Below, in pieces: positions 51,454 to 60,780 of a DNA stretch of 64,000 nucleotides (position 1 is its first letter; each line of letters begins with the position of its first letter). The stretch is from Halegenticoccus tardaugens (lineage in GTDB: Archaea; Halobacteriota; Halobacteria; Halobacteriales; Haloferacaceae), in contig NZ_SDIC01000005.1 in the NCBI RefSeq assembly GCF_004116405.1, positions 248,001 to 312,000 on the forward strand, given 5' to 3'. A program made the translations under genes and the position numbers. The notes under the pieces are model-generated. The model searched no databases. It saw nothing but the letters and a program-made list of their open reading frames with translations, and was not told the DNA's origin.

Positions 51454-53703
51454 CTACTGCGCGTCGACGACAGCCACGCTCGCGAGGTTGACGATGTCCT
51501 TGACCTGGTCGCCGCGCTGGAGGACGTGCACCGGCTTGTCCATGCCGACGAGCATCGGGCCGATCGCTTCTGCGCCGCCGAGGCGCTGGAGGAGTTTATA
51601 CACGATGTTACCCGATTCGAGGTTTGGAAAGATGAGTACATTCGCCGCCTCGTCGAGATCTGAAAACCCGTATGTTCCGTTCAGGATGTCCTCGACGACC
51701 GCGGTGTCAGCCTGCATCTCGCCGTCGACAGGGAAATCGACCGAGTCGTCGGCACGGAGTAGCTTGGCCGCCCGTCGGGGGACGCGAGTCGCCTTGTTGT
51801 CGACGCTGCCAAAGTTCGAATACGAAAGCAGGGCCGCGCGCGGTTCGACGTTGAACCGCCGCGCGAGTTTTCCGGTCTGCTGAGCGACCTCCGCGAGGAC
51901 TTCCGCGGTTGGGTTCTGGTTGACCGTCGCATCGGCGATAAAGACAACGCGGGTGTCAAGTGTGAGCATGTAGACCCCTGCGACGACCGTCGCGTCCGGG
52001 GCCGTGCCGATGACTTGAAGAGGCGGTCGTAACGCCGACGGATAATGATGCGTGAGCCCTGTGAGGAGTGCGTCCGCGTCGCCCCGTTCGACCATGATGC
52101 TGCCGTAGTAGTTAGAGTCGCTGCTAACGAGTTCGCCCGCCTCTGTGCGGGTGATTCCCTTTCGACCACGGAGCTCGTATAGGCGGTCGGCGTACGCCTC
52201 GTGGTTGTCCTCGCGGTGGTCGACAATCTTCGGCGTGAACGCCAGTCCAAGGCTCTCAGCGGTAGCTTCGATCTTTTCTCGGTTCCCCAAGAGAATCGGC
52301 TCTGCGGTCCCCTCCTCCTGCAGCTGGTACGCTGCTCGGATCATCTTCTCGTCGGTCCCTTCCGCGAGGGCGACCCGCTTCGGATCCGTCTTCGCCTTGT
52401 TCAACACGACACGCATCATCTCGCGTGATTTTCCGAGGCGAGCCTCGAGTCGTTCGCGGTACTCATTGAGGTCGATCTCGACGCGAGCGGCACCGCTATC
52501 CATCGCTGCCTTCGCGATAGCGGGGGAGACCTCGAATAGCACGCGCGGGTCGACCGGCTTCGGGAGGATGTACTCTGGGCCGAACTGAATAGGACCGTCC
52601 CCGTAAGCTTCGATTACCGCATCCGGCACGTCCTGCTTCGCGAGGTCAGCGAGCGCTTCGGCGCTGGCGACTTTCATCGCTTCGTTGATCTCGGTCGCGC
52701 GAACGTCAAGCGCGCCGCGAAAGATGAATGGGAACCCGAGCACGTTGTTCACCTGATTCGGGTAATCCGAACGGCCAGTGGCCATGATAACCGTATCGTC
52801 ACGGGCCTCCTTCGCTTTCTCGTAGGTGATCTCGGGGTCCGGGTTCGCCATCGCGAAGATGATCGGATTATCGGCCATCGATCGTATCATCCGCTCGCTG
52901 ACGATACCCGCCGCGGAGAGGCCGATGAACACGTCCGCGCCCACCATCGCGTCCGCAAGGTCGCCCTCGGGGAGATCGCGAGCGAACTCACGTTTGTACT
53001 CGTTGAGATCGCCGGCCCTCGCCCGGGCGTCCGTGATGATCCCGGAGGAGTCACACATGGTGATTTGATCCGCCGGCACGCCGAGCGAGACATAGAACCG
53101 CGCCGTCGCGATCGCGGCCGCACCGGCTCCGGAGAACACGACATCGAGGTCTGCGAGATCCTTCTCGATGAGTTCGGCGGCGTTGAGCAGGCCGGCCCCC
53201 GATATGATGGCGGTCCCGTGTTGATCGTCGTGGAACACCGGGATCGACAGTCGGTCGCGAAGGCGCTCTTCGATCTCGAAACACTCCGGTGCCCTGATGT
53301 CCTCGAGGTTGATCCCGCCGAACGTCGGCTCCATCAGGCCGATCGCACGAACGAGTTCATCTGGGTCGTCCGTATCGAGTTCGAGATCGAAGACGTCGAT
53401 GTCGGCGAAGCGCTTGAACAGCACACCCTTGCCCTCCATGACCGGCTTCGACGCTTGCGCGCCGATGTCGCCGAGGCCGAGAACCGCGCTTCCGTTCGAG
53501 ACGACGCCGACGAGGTTCCCTTTCGCGGTGTACGAATACGCCGCCTCGGGATCGTCGGCGATTTCTTCGCACGGACGGGCGACCCCCGGTGAGTACGCGA
53601 GGGAGAGATCTCGCTGGGTATTCGTCGGCTTAGTCGTCCGGATTTCAATCTTGCCGGACGGACGCGCTCGGTGATAGTCGAGGGAGTCTTCCTCTAGTGA
53701 CAT
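51454..53703 (-). CDS. maeB: malic enzyme fused to phosphotransacetylase-like domain (MaeB type)
   Basis: The 749-residue enzyme decarboxylates malate to pyruvate with NADP. The N-half carries malic-enzyme motifs [40 protein letters not shown] (metal/catalytic) and the NAD(P) site [18 protein letters not shown]. The C-half from about residue 430 is a phosphotransacetylase-type domain ([40 protein letters not shown]) that senses acetyl-CoA in known MaeB proteins. I chose ATG 53703, since the longer frame upstream is not malic-enzyme-like. In the island it pulls malate to pyruvate. Confidence 0.93.
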   Translation of the reverse strand: MSLEEDSLDYHRARPSGKIEIRTTKPTNTQRDLSLAYSPGVARPCEEIADDPEAAYSYTAKGNLVGVVSNGSAVLGLGDIGAQASKPVMEGKGVLFKRFADIDVFDLELDTDDPDELVRAIGLMEPTFGGINLEDIRAPECFEIEERLRDRLSIPVFHDDQHGTAIISGAGLLNAAELIEKDLADLDVVFSGAGAAAIATARFYVSLGVPADQITMCDSSGIITDARARAGDLNEYKREFARDLPEGDLADAMVGADVFIGLSAAGIVSERMIRSMADNPIIFAMANPDPEITYEKAKEARDDTVIMATGRSDYPNQVNNVLGFPFIFRGALDVRATEINEAMKVASAEALADLAKQDVPDAVIEAYGDGPIQFGPEYILPKPVDPRVLFEVSPAIAKAAMDSGAARVEIDLNEYRERLEARLGKSREMMRVVLNKAKTDPKRVALAEGTDEKMIRAAYQLQEEGTAEPILLGNREKIEATAESLGLAFTPKIVDHREDNHEAYADRLYELRGRKGITRTEAGELVSSDSNYYGSIMVERGDADALLTGLTHHYPSALRPPLQVIGTAPDATVVAGVYMLTLDTRVVFIADATVNQNPTAEVLAEVAQQTGKLARRFNVEPRAALLSYSNFGSVDNKATRVPRRAAKLLRADDSVDFPVDGEMQADTAVVEDILNGTYGFSDLDEAANVLIFPNLESGNIVYKLLQRLGGAEAIGPMLVGMDKPVHVLQRGDQVKDIVNLASVAVVDAQ

Positions 53704-53881
53704 GCTACCTCCGTCGGAAAGGGGGGAGTAAAAGCTATCGTCATAAGCGATTGCTGCGCTCGTGGTGATGGTCGAAGGGACCGATCGATCGGCGTGCCGG
53801 CGATATGCACCGTTGTCACCGCTCGATCGCACGCATTGCCGCCGACAGTACCGTTAAGACGCGGCTCGCGCGAACCATCCC

Positions 53882-54253
53882 ATGGATCTGATCCACGTCA
53901 ATCTCAACGTCGCAGACGTCGACCGCGCGCTGGAGTTCTACACCGAGGAGTTAGGGTTCGAAGAGACGTGGGGGTTCGACGCCCCGGACGGCGAGACGGT
54001 CCACCGGTACGTCGCCGCGGACAACGGTATTGAGATCCAACTGTCCGAGACGGAAGGCGAAACCTCCTTCGAGGAAGGCACCGCGTGGGACCACGTCGCG
54101 CTGCTCGTCGACGACGTGGATGCGGCGTTCAAGGCGATCGAGAACCACGGTGTCGTCAAGGAACCCGGCGATCAGCCGGAAGCTGGCGTTCGAACCGCCT
54201 TCATCCGCGACCCGGACGGACACAAGGTCGAACTCGTCGGGCCGCTCGAATAG
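53882..54253 (+). CDS. VOC-family protein (lactoylglutathione lyase-like)
   Basis: The 123-residue protein begins MDLIHVNLNVADVDRALEFY. It has the family segments YTEELGFEETWGFDAPDGET and WDHVALLVDDVDAAFKAIEN, and the Glu ligand in RDPDGHKVELVGP. It is a glyoxalase-I fold with likely metal ligands His5, Glu, His and Glu. Methylmalonyl-CoA epimerase and glyoxalase members share this pattern. It sits between maeB and the lyase gene, consistent with an auxiliary role on a CoA ester or 2-oxo aldehyde. Confidence 0.8.
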   Translation: MDLIHVNLNVADVDRALEFYTEELGFEETWGFDAPDGETVHRYVAADNGIEIQLSETEGETSFEEGTAWDHVALLVDDVDAAFKAIENHGVVKEPGDQPEAGVRTAFIRDPDGHKVELVGPLE

Positions 54254-54273
54254 AAGAAGAACGTTTTTCGGCG

Positions 54274-55185
54274 CTACAGTATCCCCGCGGCCTTGGCCTT
54301 CTCGACGATCTCCTGGGCCATCTTGTTCGTCGCCTCGTCGACCATCTGGCCGTCCACGGAGACGGCGCCCTTACCTTCATCCATCGCCTCGGCGTACGCG
54401 TCCACGATGCGCTGAGCGCGCTCTGCGGTCTCGGTGTCGGGGGCGAACACCTCGTTCGCGATCTCGATCTGGGCGGGGTGGATCGCCCACTTCCCGTCAC
54501 AGCCGATCATGCTCGCGTTCTCGCACGACGCGCGGAAGCCCTCCGGATCGCCAATGTCAGCGTACGGTCCGTCGATGCAGGGGAGTCCGGCAGACTTCGC
54601 CGCGTGGTTGCACCGCGAGAGCGCGTAGTGCCAGTAGTGACCGGGATACTCGGGGAACTGGCCGATGTCGAGCCCGGGCGTCCCCATCGCTGCCGAGTAA
54701 TCGCCCGGTCCGAAGATGATCGAGTCGAGTCGATCGCTCGCGTGTGCGATTTCGTCGACATTATTCATCCCGAGTCCATCCTCGATCTGCGGTTCGAGCC
54801 CCACCGAGCCGACTTCGAGTCCAGCGTTGACTTCGACCTGTTCGAGCAGGTTCTCGACGGTGTGAACGTCGCTCGGCGACTTGACCTTCGGAATAATGAC
54901 GTCGTCGATAGACTCGCCCGCTGCGCTCACGACCTCGATCAGGTCGTCGTACCACCACTTCGTGTCGATACCGTTGATGCGGTAACTGAGGATCTTTCCG
55001 TCCCAGTCGTGGTCCCGGGCGGCGTCGATCAGCGGGTCGCGGGCGTCCGCCTTCTCGTTCGGGGCGACCGAGTCTTCGAGGTCGAGAAACACCTCGTCGG
55101 CGTCGCTCGCGGCGGCCTTGGCCATCATCTTCTCGTCGCTCGCTGGCGTCGCTAACTGCGTCCTGCGTAGTGTGACTGTTGTCAT
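54274..55185 (-). CDS. HpcH/CitE-family lyase (malyl-CoA/methylmalyl-CoA/citramalyl-CoA type)
   Basis: The 303-residue TIM-barrel lyase starts MTTVTLRRTQLATPASDEKM. It has the family motifs DADEVFLDLEDSVAPNEKAD, LSYRINGIDTKWWYDDLIEV and GLEVGSVGLEPQIEDGLGM. The divalent-cation ligands include Glu in LEPQIEDG and Asp in IIFGPGDYSAAMG. Such enzymes split malyl-CoA to glyoxylate and acetyl-CoA, methylmalyl-CoA to glyoxylate and propionyl-CoA, or citramalyl-CoA to pyruvate and acetyl-CoA. I chose ATG 55185, not the upstream frame. It is divergent from the second IclR gene. Confidence 0.9.
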   Translation of the reverse strand: MTTVTLRRTQLATPASDEKMMAKAAASDADEVFLDLEDSVAPNEKADARDPLIDAARDHDWDGKILSYRINGIDTKWWYDDLIEVVSAAGESIDDVIIPKVKSPSDVHTVENLLEQVEVNAGLEVGSVGLEPQIEDGLGMNNVDEIAHASDRLDSIIFGPGDYSAAMGTPGLDIGQFPEYPGHYWHYALSRCNHAAKSAGLPCIDGPYADIGDPEGFRASCENASMIGCDGKWAIHPAQIEIANEVFAPDTETAERAQRIVDAYAEAMDEGKGAVSVDGQMVDEATNKMAQEIVEKAKAAGIL

Positions 55186-55639
55186 CGTTCTACACTCGCG
55201 GTGGTAAGGGAGATCCCATAAAGATTCCCCATGGTGACGGCGCACGTGGCGATCGTCACGTCCTTTGTTGACGATTCACACAACCTGAACGTGATTGAGT
55301 GGTACTCAGTTACGTAATTGAAGCAAATCGAGGTGATTTAATAACGAATATCCAGAGACGTCCCCCGCGACCCTCCGCAATTTTCGCTCACCCCCCGGCT
55401 ATCCGGATACTCACCTAGATTCAGCCTGTCTGAACAGTCGATCAGGAAGGCGGCGCACCGTCGCGTTCATCACCGAACGATCGAACCGTCTGACGGGAAT
55501 TCTCGACCAAATCGCTCCGTAACCGGCGTGTTATCGTCAGAAAATTATCAGACGGGTGGGAATCGTGCGCCGCGCGTTCACCTTGTCTGAACACGTGGTT
55601 CACCAGAGGAGCTAAGGTTTCAGCTTTCGAACGGGGGCC
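55186..55639. other. 454-base regulatory intergenic region
   Basis: Spacer between the divergent lyase and IclR genes. It is AT-rich in places (ttacgtaattgaagcaaat near 55311) and contains dyad-like pieces. It likely holds both promoters and IclR sites. No gene recognised; nothing resembling an RNA was detected. Confidence 0.5.
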
Positions 55640-56398
55640 ATGCAATCGGGCGCACCATCGGTACAAGCCACCGAAACGAGCTTCAGGATCATCGAAGCGC
55701 TAATGGCTCGCGAAGGGGCAGGGGTGACGGAGCTGTCACAACACCTGGAACTGCCGAAAAGCACCGTGTACAACCACCTGAAGACGCTCGAACGGAATGA
55801 GTATGTGACGAAACGGGAGGGCACGTACGACATCGGGCTTAGATTTCTCCAGTTGGGGGAATACGCGCGTAACCGAAGACGCGTAACGAAGATCGGCCCG
55901 CCGGAAATCGACAAGCTCGCAGAGCAGACCAACGAAATGGCGAACCTTCTCGTCGAAGAACACGGACGCGGCGTCTTCGTCTACAAATCGAAAGGACCGG
56001 ACGCAGTCCACATGGACACCCACGAGGGGAAACGCGTCCACCTCCACACGACCGCGTTCGGGAAAGCGATAATGGCGTACCTGCCGGAAGAGCGCGTGGA
56101 CGCAATCATCGACCGCCACGGCCTCCCGCGGGCCACACCGCACACCATCACCGACCGAGACGAACTGTTCGACGAACTCGAGGTGATCGAGAAACGCGGG
56201 TACGCGTTCGACCGCGAGGAACGACTCACCGGGCTCCAATGCGTCGCTGCGCCCGTCATGACGGACGACGCGATCGTCGCGGGAGTCAGCGTCTCGGGAC
56301 CGAAAAGCCGCATGCAGGGCGAATGGTTCACCGACGAGCTTCCGTCACTCGTCAAAGGGACGGCCAACGTGATCGAAATCAACCTTACCTACAGCTGA
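55640..56398 (+). CDS. IclR-family transcriptional regulator (right side of catabolic island)
   Basis: The 252-residue protein has an N-terminal winged helix (AREGAGVTELSQHLELPKST, then VYNHLKTLERNEYVTKREGT) and the IclR effector domain GVFVYKSKGPDAVHMDTHEG. VHLHTTAFGKAIMAYLPEER and the final VSGPKSRMQGEWFTDELP follow. It is divergent from the lyase gene, so probably it controls that gene and the island's right half. It is clearly related to but different from the regulator at 26454, hence two inducers may be used. Confidence 0.9.
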   Translation: MQSGAPSVQATETSFRIIEALMAREGAGVTELSQHLELPKSTVYNHLKTLERNEYVTKREGTYDIGLRFLQLGEYARNRRRVTKIGPPEIDKLAEQTNEMANLLVEEHGRGVFVYKSKGPDAVHMDTHEGKRVHLHTTAFGKAIMAYLPEERVDAIIDRHGLPRATPHTITDRDELFDELEVIEKRGYAFDREERLTGLQCVAAPVMTDDAIVAGVSVSGPKSRMQGEWFTDELPSLVKGTANVIEINLTYS

Positions 56399-56544
56399 CC
56401 GTCTGACAGGCCTATTCTCGTAACGGTAAGAGACATTATTAGTTCCAGAAGCAACACCGAACATTCTTACTGATAGTTCGAACGTATTGTGGCAGGGTGA
56501 CTATCTAGTACGGTAGTACGACAAGAGTAACGATATCGGAGAAG

Positions 56545-56751
56545 ATGTTGACAACGATCACATACTGTCTTACTGTTGTCATACGTTCGGTGGTTACAGA
56601 AATTTGGAAAGATGACGATCCCGAAAAAGTACAATCTGTACTGTATACGTTCTCAATCGGCAGTGGTTGGATTGCCCCAACCAAAGTGAAATTCTCACGC
56701 CAATCACCGGATGACTCAACTGAAATAATTATTTTTGCCGATAAATCGTGA
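56545..56751 (+). CDS. small hypothetical protein, AT-rich gene
   Basis: The 68-residue frame MLTTITYCLTVVIRSVVTEI, then WKDDDPEKVQSVLYTFSIGS and IIIFADKS is visibly lower in GC than its neighbours. The acidic central segment and Lys/Asp codons look protein-like, but there is no known family. It may be a laterally acquired fragment. Low confidence. Confidence 0.35.
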   Translation: MLTTITYCLTVVIRSVVTEIWKDDDPEKVQSVLYTFSIGSGWIAPTKVKFSRQSPDDSTEIIIFADKS

Positions 56752-57650
56752 GGAACACCGGATCAAAAATCTCGTAGTCTGGAGGGGATCGCAACGGTGC
56801 GGTGCCGGTTTGTTCTCGAATTAGCGCGAAATCACGCGGCCTCTGCCCGTGTTCAGAACGTTCTGGGTACGTCTAATGAACGTAAATTTTCAGACTTCCA
56901 ACGGAGATTGAGATTCGTTTTCGATACGGGATTGGTGCCAGTGAACTACTCCCACCTATCGCGCTCGGGGTTACCCACCCCTCGCTTCTTGAGGTGGGAG
57001 CTTCCTTGTTCACCGACGTGACGTGCAGATTCACCGGGAATCCACAGCGGTCGCAGTCTCCGAAGGCGTCGATTCGGCCTGTCCCGTGCCTACGTGTCCG
57101 CACTGCGCAGTGCGTGGGAGGCCTTGAGGGCTTCAATTCCTCCTACTATCACGCACACGTACCGCTTTCGTGAGAGAGTATATCACGCTATCGTACGTGT
57201 AAGACCACCAAAGACGGCGCTGTATCCCCCCCTACTCGCTCCCTTCGGCGCTCGGTGAGGATGGGGGCTTAGCGCCTGCAATTCAGCTAAACGATCGCGG
57301 ACGGTCGTGGTAAGGGGCGTTCGCGAAGTCGCTGACGTCGAGTTCGCCTGCGACTTGACGGTACGGCTGAACCGGCCTTCGGTCGACATTCGAATGTCAA
57401 ATTTCGAGATAAGATCGTTGGGAAGTGAGTCAGAACAAGTTACAAATAATTTGAATGAGCCTCCGAGATCTATTCACGGGAAGCCTCGCCGTTTACGGCG
57501 AGGAGCATGTCACAGTTCGGTTCCCCTAGCCACAGAGAGCGCGTCGGTGGGCCTCAGCCTCCGAGAGAGATCGATCGGCGCAATATATTTAATCGGGCTA
57601 CACGAATCGTGTTGAGGACAGCCGGTGACAAACTGACAATAGAGAAAGTA
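56752..57650. other. 900-base patch of IS605 right-end relics, no intact gene
   Basis: The patch contains three sequences resembling IS200/IS605 right ends: a cccacc...ggtggg hairpin at about 56974-56998, GC-rich tract 57220-57300 (tactcgctcccttcggcgct), and a hairpin at 57484-57503. The minus-strand frame near 57000-57130 includes a CxxC pair (DCDRCG), as in a decayed TnpB zinc ribbon. No complete gene. Flanked by the IclR gene and the symporter pseudogene. Confidence 0.5.
57484..57513 (+). repeat. IS605-type right-end hairpin relic
   Basis: A perfect stem cctcgccgtttacggcgagg is followed by agcatgtcac. This matches the hairpin-plus-gatgtcac tail of IS200/IS605 right ends (compare gaggatgtcaac in copies 1 and 2). 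The rest of the element is not visible, so it is a solitary end or a decayed copy. Confidence 0.5.
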
Positions 57651-57651
57651 T

Positions 57652-58364
57652 TTGATTTCACAGCTAATCGAAGGGTACATCGGACGATTGAGGAATATTT
57701 TCCTCGTGATACTAGCGGTGAGCACGGGGGTTCTCGGCCCGGATTTCAGCCCCTATCTCGAACCGCTCATCACGCCACTAGTGATTTTTCTCGTCTACAG
57801 CTCGCTCCGCGGAGCACGTCTTGACGAGATCGAATTCACCTCCTACGCGTTTCTTGTTCTTCTGTCCGTCTTCGTCGCATACGTCGTAGTTCCCACGGGG
57901 GGAATACACGTCGCAGAAGCGTTTCTGACCGACGGTGCTGTCGTCGGATTCGCGATCGCGCTCTCGGTGCCGACGACCGCCGGAAGCGCAATTATCTGGA
58001 CTCGTTTCTCGCGCGGGGACGTCCAACTCGCGACGACGATCTCTCTCGTTTCGCTTCTGGCCGCACCGATCGCGACGCCGATCATTCTCACCCACCTTAT
58101 CGACACTCAGTCGGCCGTTTCGGCCGGGTCCGTTCTCGCGGACCTCGCATTGATCATCGTCGGCGGCGGGTTGCTCGCGCTCATGATCCCATCGAACGCC
58201 GTCTCCGTTCGAACCGTCGACGCCGGCGCGATGCTCGCCATTTTACTGTTGATTTACACGAGCGTCGCACGGATCGAATTCTTCGAAACGGTCGGACGGG
58301 CCGTCCTCGTGATTGTCGGCGTCTCCGTCCTTCTTCTCGGCTTCGGGCTGATTATGGAGATTAC
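57652..58364 (+). pseudogene. SBF (bile acid:sodium symporter) family gene, cut by IS605
   Basis: The frame opens with a helix RNIFLVILAVSTGVLGPDFS, then PLITPLVIFLVYSSLRGARL, ALSVPTTAGSAIIWTRFSRG and SLVSLLAAPIATPIILTHL. These fit the SBF/ACR3-like ten-helix fold. It ends with a helix VIVGVSVLLLGFGLIMEI, interrupted at 58364 where IS copy 2 begins; the ORF then reads nonsense into the IS until 58476. About 60-80 C-terminal residues are missing, and they do not reappear beyond the IS right end. The transporter is therefore dead or a trimmed fragment. Confidence 0.8.
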
Positions 58365-58508
58365 AAGGCTAAAACCCCGTCCTTCAGGGCGGGGATACAG
58401 CCGACAACTCCTACCCAATCCACCGTCGAGGGCAAGACAGGATATTCCACGTCCCCAGTCGTTACTTTTAAAATGATATTCATCATAAGTACTTATGAAC
58501 ACAATACG

Positions 58509-59777
58509 ATGCTGGAGACGACCCGCACCTATCGAGCGAAAATCGTTAACCACCAACAGGTGAGCGACGACCTCGATGACTGCGGACGCTCAGCATCCAA
58601 ACTGTGGAACGTCGCTCGCTACCACGCCCAACAAGAGTGGGAAGAAACCGGCGAGATTCCGTCCGAAGCCGACCTCAAGCGCGAATTAAAAGACCACGAA
58701 CGCTACAGTGACCTGCATTCTCAGTCAAGTCAGCGCGTTCTTGAAGAACTCGCTGAAGCGTTCAACGGCTGGTTCAAAAAGCGCAAGAACGGCGACACCG
58801 ACGCGAATCCTCCCGGCTACCGAAAGCGAGGCGACAACCATCCACGCTCCACCGTGACGTGGAAGCAGAACGGCATCAAACACGACGCGAAGCACAACCA
58901 ACTCCGCCTGAGCAAGGGCTTCAACCTGAAGACCCACCGCTCGGACTTCATCCTCGCAGAGTACGAGACGCGACCGGACGTGACCGTGGAGAACATCCAG
59001 CAAGTCAGAGCCGTGTGGAACGGCGACCGCTGGGAACTCCACCTTGTCTGCAAGGTCGAAATCCCCGTTGAGGACGCACCCGGTAACAAGACGGCGGGTA
59101 TCGACCTCGGTATCAAGAACTACCTCGCCATCGCCTACGAGGATGGGGACGCGGAGTTGTATCCGGGGAACGTGCTGAAACAGGACAAGCACTACTTCAC
59201 GCGAGACGAGTACGACACCGAGGGCGAAAACGGCCCGTCACGCCGTGCGCTTCGCGCTCGGCAGAAACTCTCTCGGCGGAAAGACCACTTCCTGCACGCC
59301 CTCGCCAAGCACATCGTTGAACGGTGCATCGACCACGAGGTCGGTCGCATCGCCATCGGGGACTTGAGCCAGATTCGAGAAGACGAGAACGGCGACTCGC
59401 GGAACTGGGGTAAGCGCGGGAACAAGAAACTCCACGGGTGGGAATTTGACCGCTTCACCACGTTGCTCGAATACAAGGCCGAAGAACACGGCATCCTCGT
59501 AGACCGAAAGAGTGAGCGAGAGACGTCAAAGACGTGTTCGTGTTGTGGACGGAAGCGTGACGCGAATCGTGTGGAGCGTGGCTTGTACGTCTGCGAATCG
59601 TGCGGAACGACGATGAATGCAGACGTGAACGGTGCGGTAAACATTCGCAGAAAGATAACTCAGAATCCCCCAACGAGGGATATGAGTAACGGTCGTTTGG
59701 CACGGCCAGTAGCCTACCTGTTCAATCAAACCTCGGGGCGTTTCGCACCGAGCGAACAGGTGGGTTGCGAACCTTAA
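58509..59777 (+). CDS. tnpB: TnpB (IS605 OrfB), intact
   Basis: The 422-residue TnpB starts MLETTRTYRAKIVNHQQVSD; the first Met of the longer frame is discarded. The RuvC-I Asp is in AGIDLGIKNYLAIAYEDG. A zinc ribbon CSCCGRK-CESCG lies in the C-terminal part, with the RuvC-III Asp in MNADVNGAVNIRRK. At the RuvC-II site the usual EDL reads GDL (GRIAIGDLSQIREDENGDS). The same occurs in copy 1 and is seen in TnpBs with a rearranged catalytic centre; the acidic IRED that follows may supply the Glu. Intact reading frame, so probably a live nuclease. Confidence 0.9.
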   Translation: MLETTRTYRAKIVNHQQVSDDLDDCGRSASKLWNVARYHAQQEWEETGEIPSEADLKRELKDHERYSDLHSQSSQRVLEELAEAFNGWFKKRKNGDTDANPPGYRKRGDNHPRSTVTWKQNGIKHDAKHNQLRLSKGFNLKTHRSDFILAEYETRPDVTVENIQQVRAVWNGDRWELHLVCKVEIPVEDAPGNKTAGIDLGIKNYLAIAYEDGDAELYPGNVLKQDKHYFTRDEYDTEGENGPSRRALRARQKLSRRKDHFLHALAKHIVERCIDHEVGRIAIGDLSQIREDENGDSRNWGKRGNKKLHGWEFDRFTTLLEYKAEEHGILVDRKSERETSKTCSCCGRKRDANRVERGLYVCESCGTTMNADVNGAVNIRRKITQNPPTRDMSNGRLARPVAYLFNQTSGRFAPSEQVGCEP

Positions 59778-59827
59778 TATCCCAACGCTCGGGAATCCTC
59801 GCCCTTCAGGGCGGAGAGGATGTCAAC
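59690..59827 (+). ncRNA. probable omega-RNA of TnpB copy 2 (3' end of tnpB and right end)
   Basis: The tnpB 3' end plus hairpin region up to GGATGTCAAC would form the guide-RNA scaffold; the guide would start at the host junction after 59827. Known TnpB elements encode an omega-RNA that overlaps this part. The extent is inferred only. Confidence 0.4.
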
Positions 59828-59889
59828 GCCGATGTCGCCACTTGACGTCTTCCCGCCGGTGTAGGGGTCAGCTTTACCGGGCGCTCGCC

Positions 59890-60609
59890 TCACTCGTCCG
59901 AAAGGAGTGCGTCGGCGAGCGCCCCGGCGTCGTCGACGACAATGTCGGGGCGGTGCGGCCACCCGCCGTAGGGATTTCCGTGACGGTTCAGGAACGCCCC
60001 GCGCATCCCGACCGCCTTCGCCCCGACGAGATCGAACGTGTGGGCGGTCACGAATACGACCTCGTGCGGGGCGACGTCGAATTGCTCGCAGCAGAGATCG
60101 TACGACGCGCGATGAGGCTTGTACGCGCCCGCGTCCGCCACGGAGACGATTCCGTCAAGATCCGTCTCGAAGTTCGAACGGACCGCGGCGAGCATGTCCG
60201 GGTCGCCGTTCGACAGCCCGACGAGCGTGTACGTTTCGCCGAGACGCGCCAGCGAAGCATCCACGTCCTCGTACGGTTCCAACTCTTTCCACGTTCGGAT
60301 GACGGCGCGCACTTCCACGTCCGGAACGTCGAGGCCGAGCTGTTCGAGCCGATACGTGAGCGCGCGCCTGCTTATCTCCTTGAACGGCGTGTGTGGTCCC
60401 GGGATCAGCGAGTCGACGAGCGAGTCGCGGAAATGCATCGCCAGGTACCGCCGAAGGAGAATCTCTGGCTCGTAGTCGCTCGCGTGTGAGTCGAGGAGAG
60501 TTCGAAGTGCTGGCACGAGCGTCGCTTCGCGGTCTAAGAGCGTATCCCACAGATCGAACGCCAGTACCTTTGCTTCCTCGCGGATCGTTTGTTCGGCAAT
60601 CGGTGTCAT
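59890..60609 (-). CDS. HAD hydrolase, haloacid dehalogenase-like
   Basis: The 239-residue cytosolic hydrolase has the nucleophile motif VLAFDLWDTLLDREATL (DxWDT), Ser in LVGLSNGDPDMLAAVR, and a motif III region AGAYKPHRASYDLCCEQF. Motif IV acidic residues are near VFVTAHTFDLVGAKAVG. Haloacid dehalogenase type II members share DxYGT; here the tyrosine is Trp, which more resembles phosphatases or dehalogenases of unknown substrate. Start ATG 60609. Divergent from the small coiled-coil gene at 60781. Confidence 0.82.
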   Translation of the reverse strand: MTPIAEQTIREEAKVLAFDLWDTLLDREATLVPALRTLLDSHASDYEPEILLRRYLAMHFRDSLVDSLIPGPHTPFKEISRRALTYRLEQLGLDVPDVEVRAVIRTWKELEPYEDVDASLARLGETYTLVGLSNGDPDMLAAVRSNFETDLDGIVSVADAGAYKPHRASYDLCCEQFDVAPHEVVFVTAHTFDLVGAKAVGMRGAFLNRHGNPYGGWPHRPDIVVDDAGALADALLSDE

Positions 60610-60780
60610 ACGTCACGGTTCGGCGGAGATCACGTAAAGGTACGCGAACGCAGAAGCGCGTGGTCGACTGGGCGGTCGCCGACCGCCGCCGCGCCATTCG
60701 TTTATTCAACCCATCATTGATCGTAGAAAACTAATTTATTCGGCCAAAAAATAAGGTACGGTGGCTCAAACAGTCACATC

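Larger units (their letters stand above)
58365..59827 (+). mobile_element. IS200/IS605-type element (OrfB-only), copy 2, intact tnpB
   Basis: The left end AGGCTAAAACCCC follows GATTAC in the host gene (a TTAC site, as used by several IS200/IS605 elements). A hairpin of the gtccttcagggc type then leads to GGATACAGCCGAC. The right end runs TATCCCAACGCTCGGGAATC, a hairpin, and GGATGTCAAC at 59818-59827. It shares both ends and most of tnpB with copy 1 at 19009-20466. No tnpA. The insertion disrupts the SBF gene. Confidence 0.85.
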
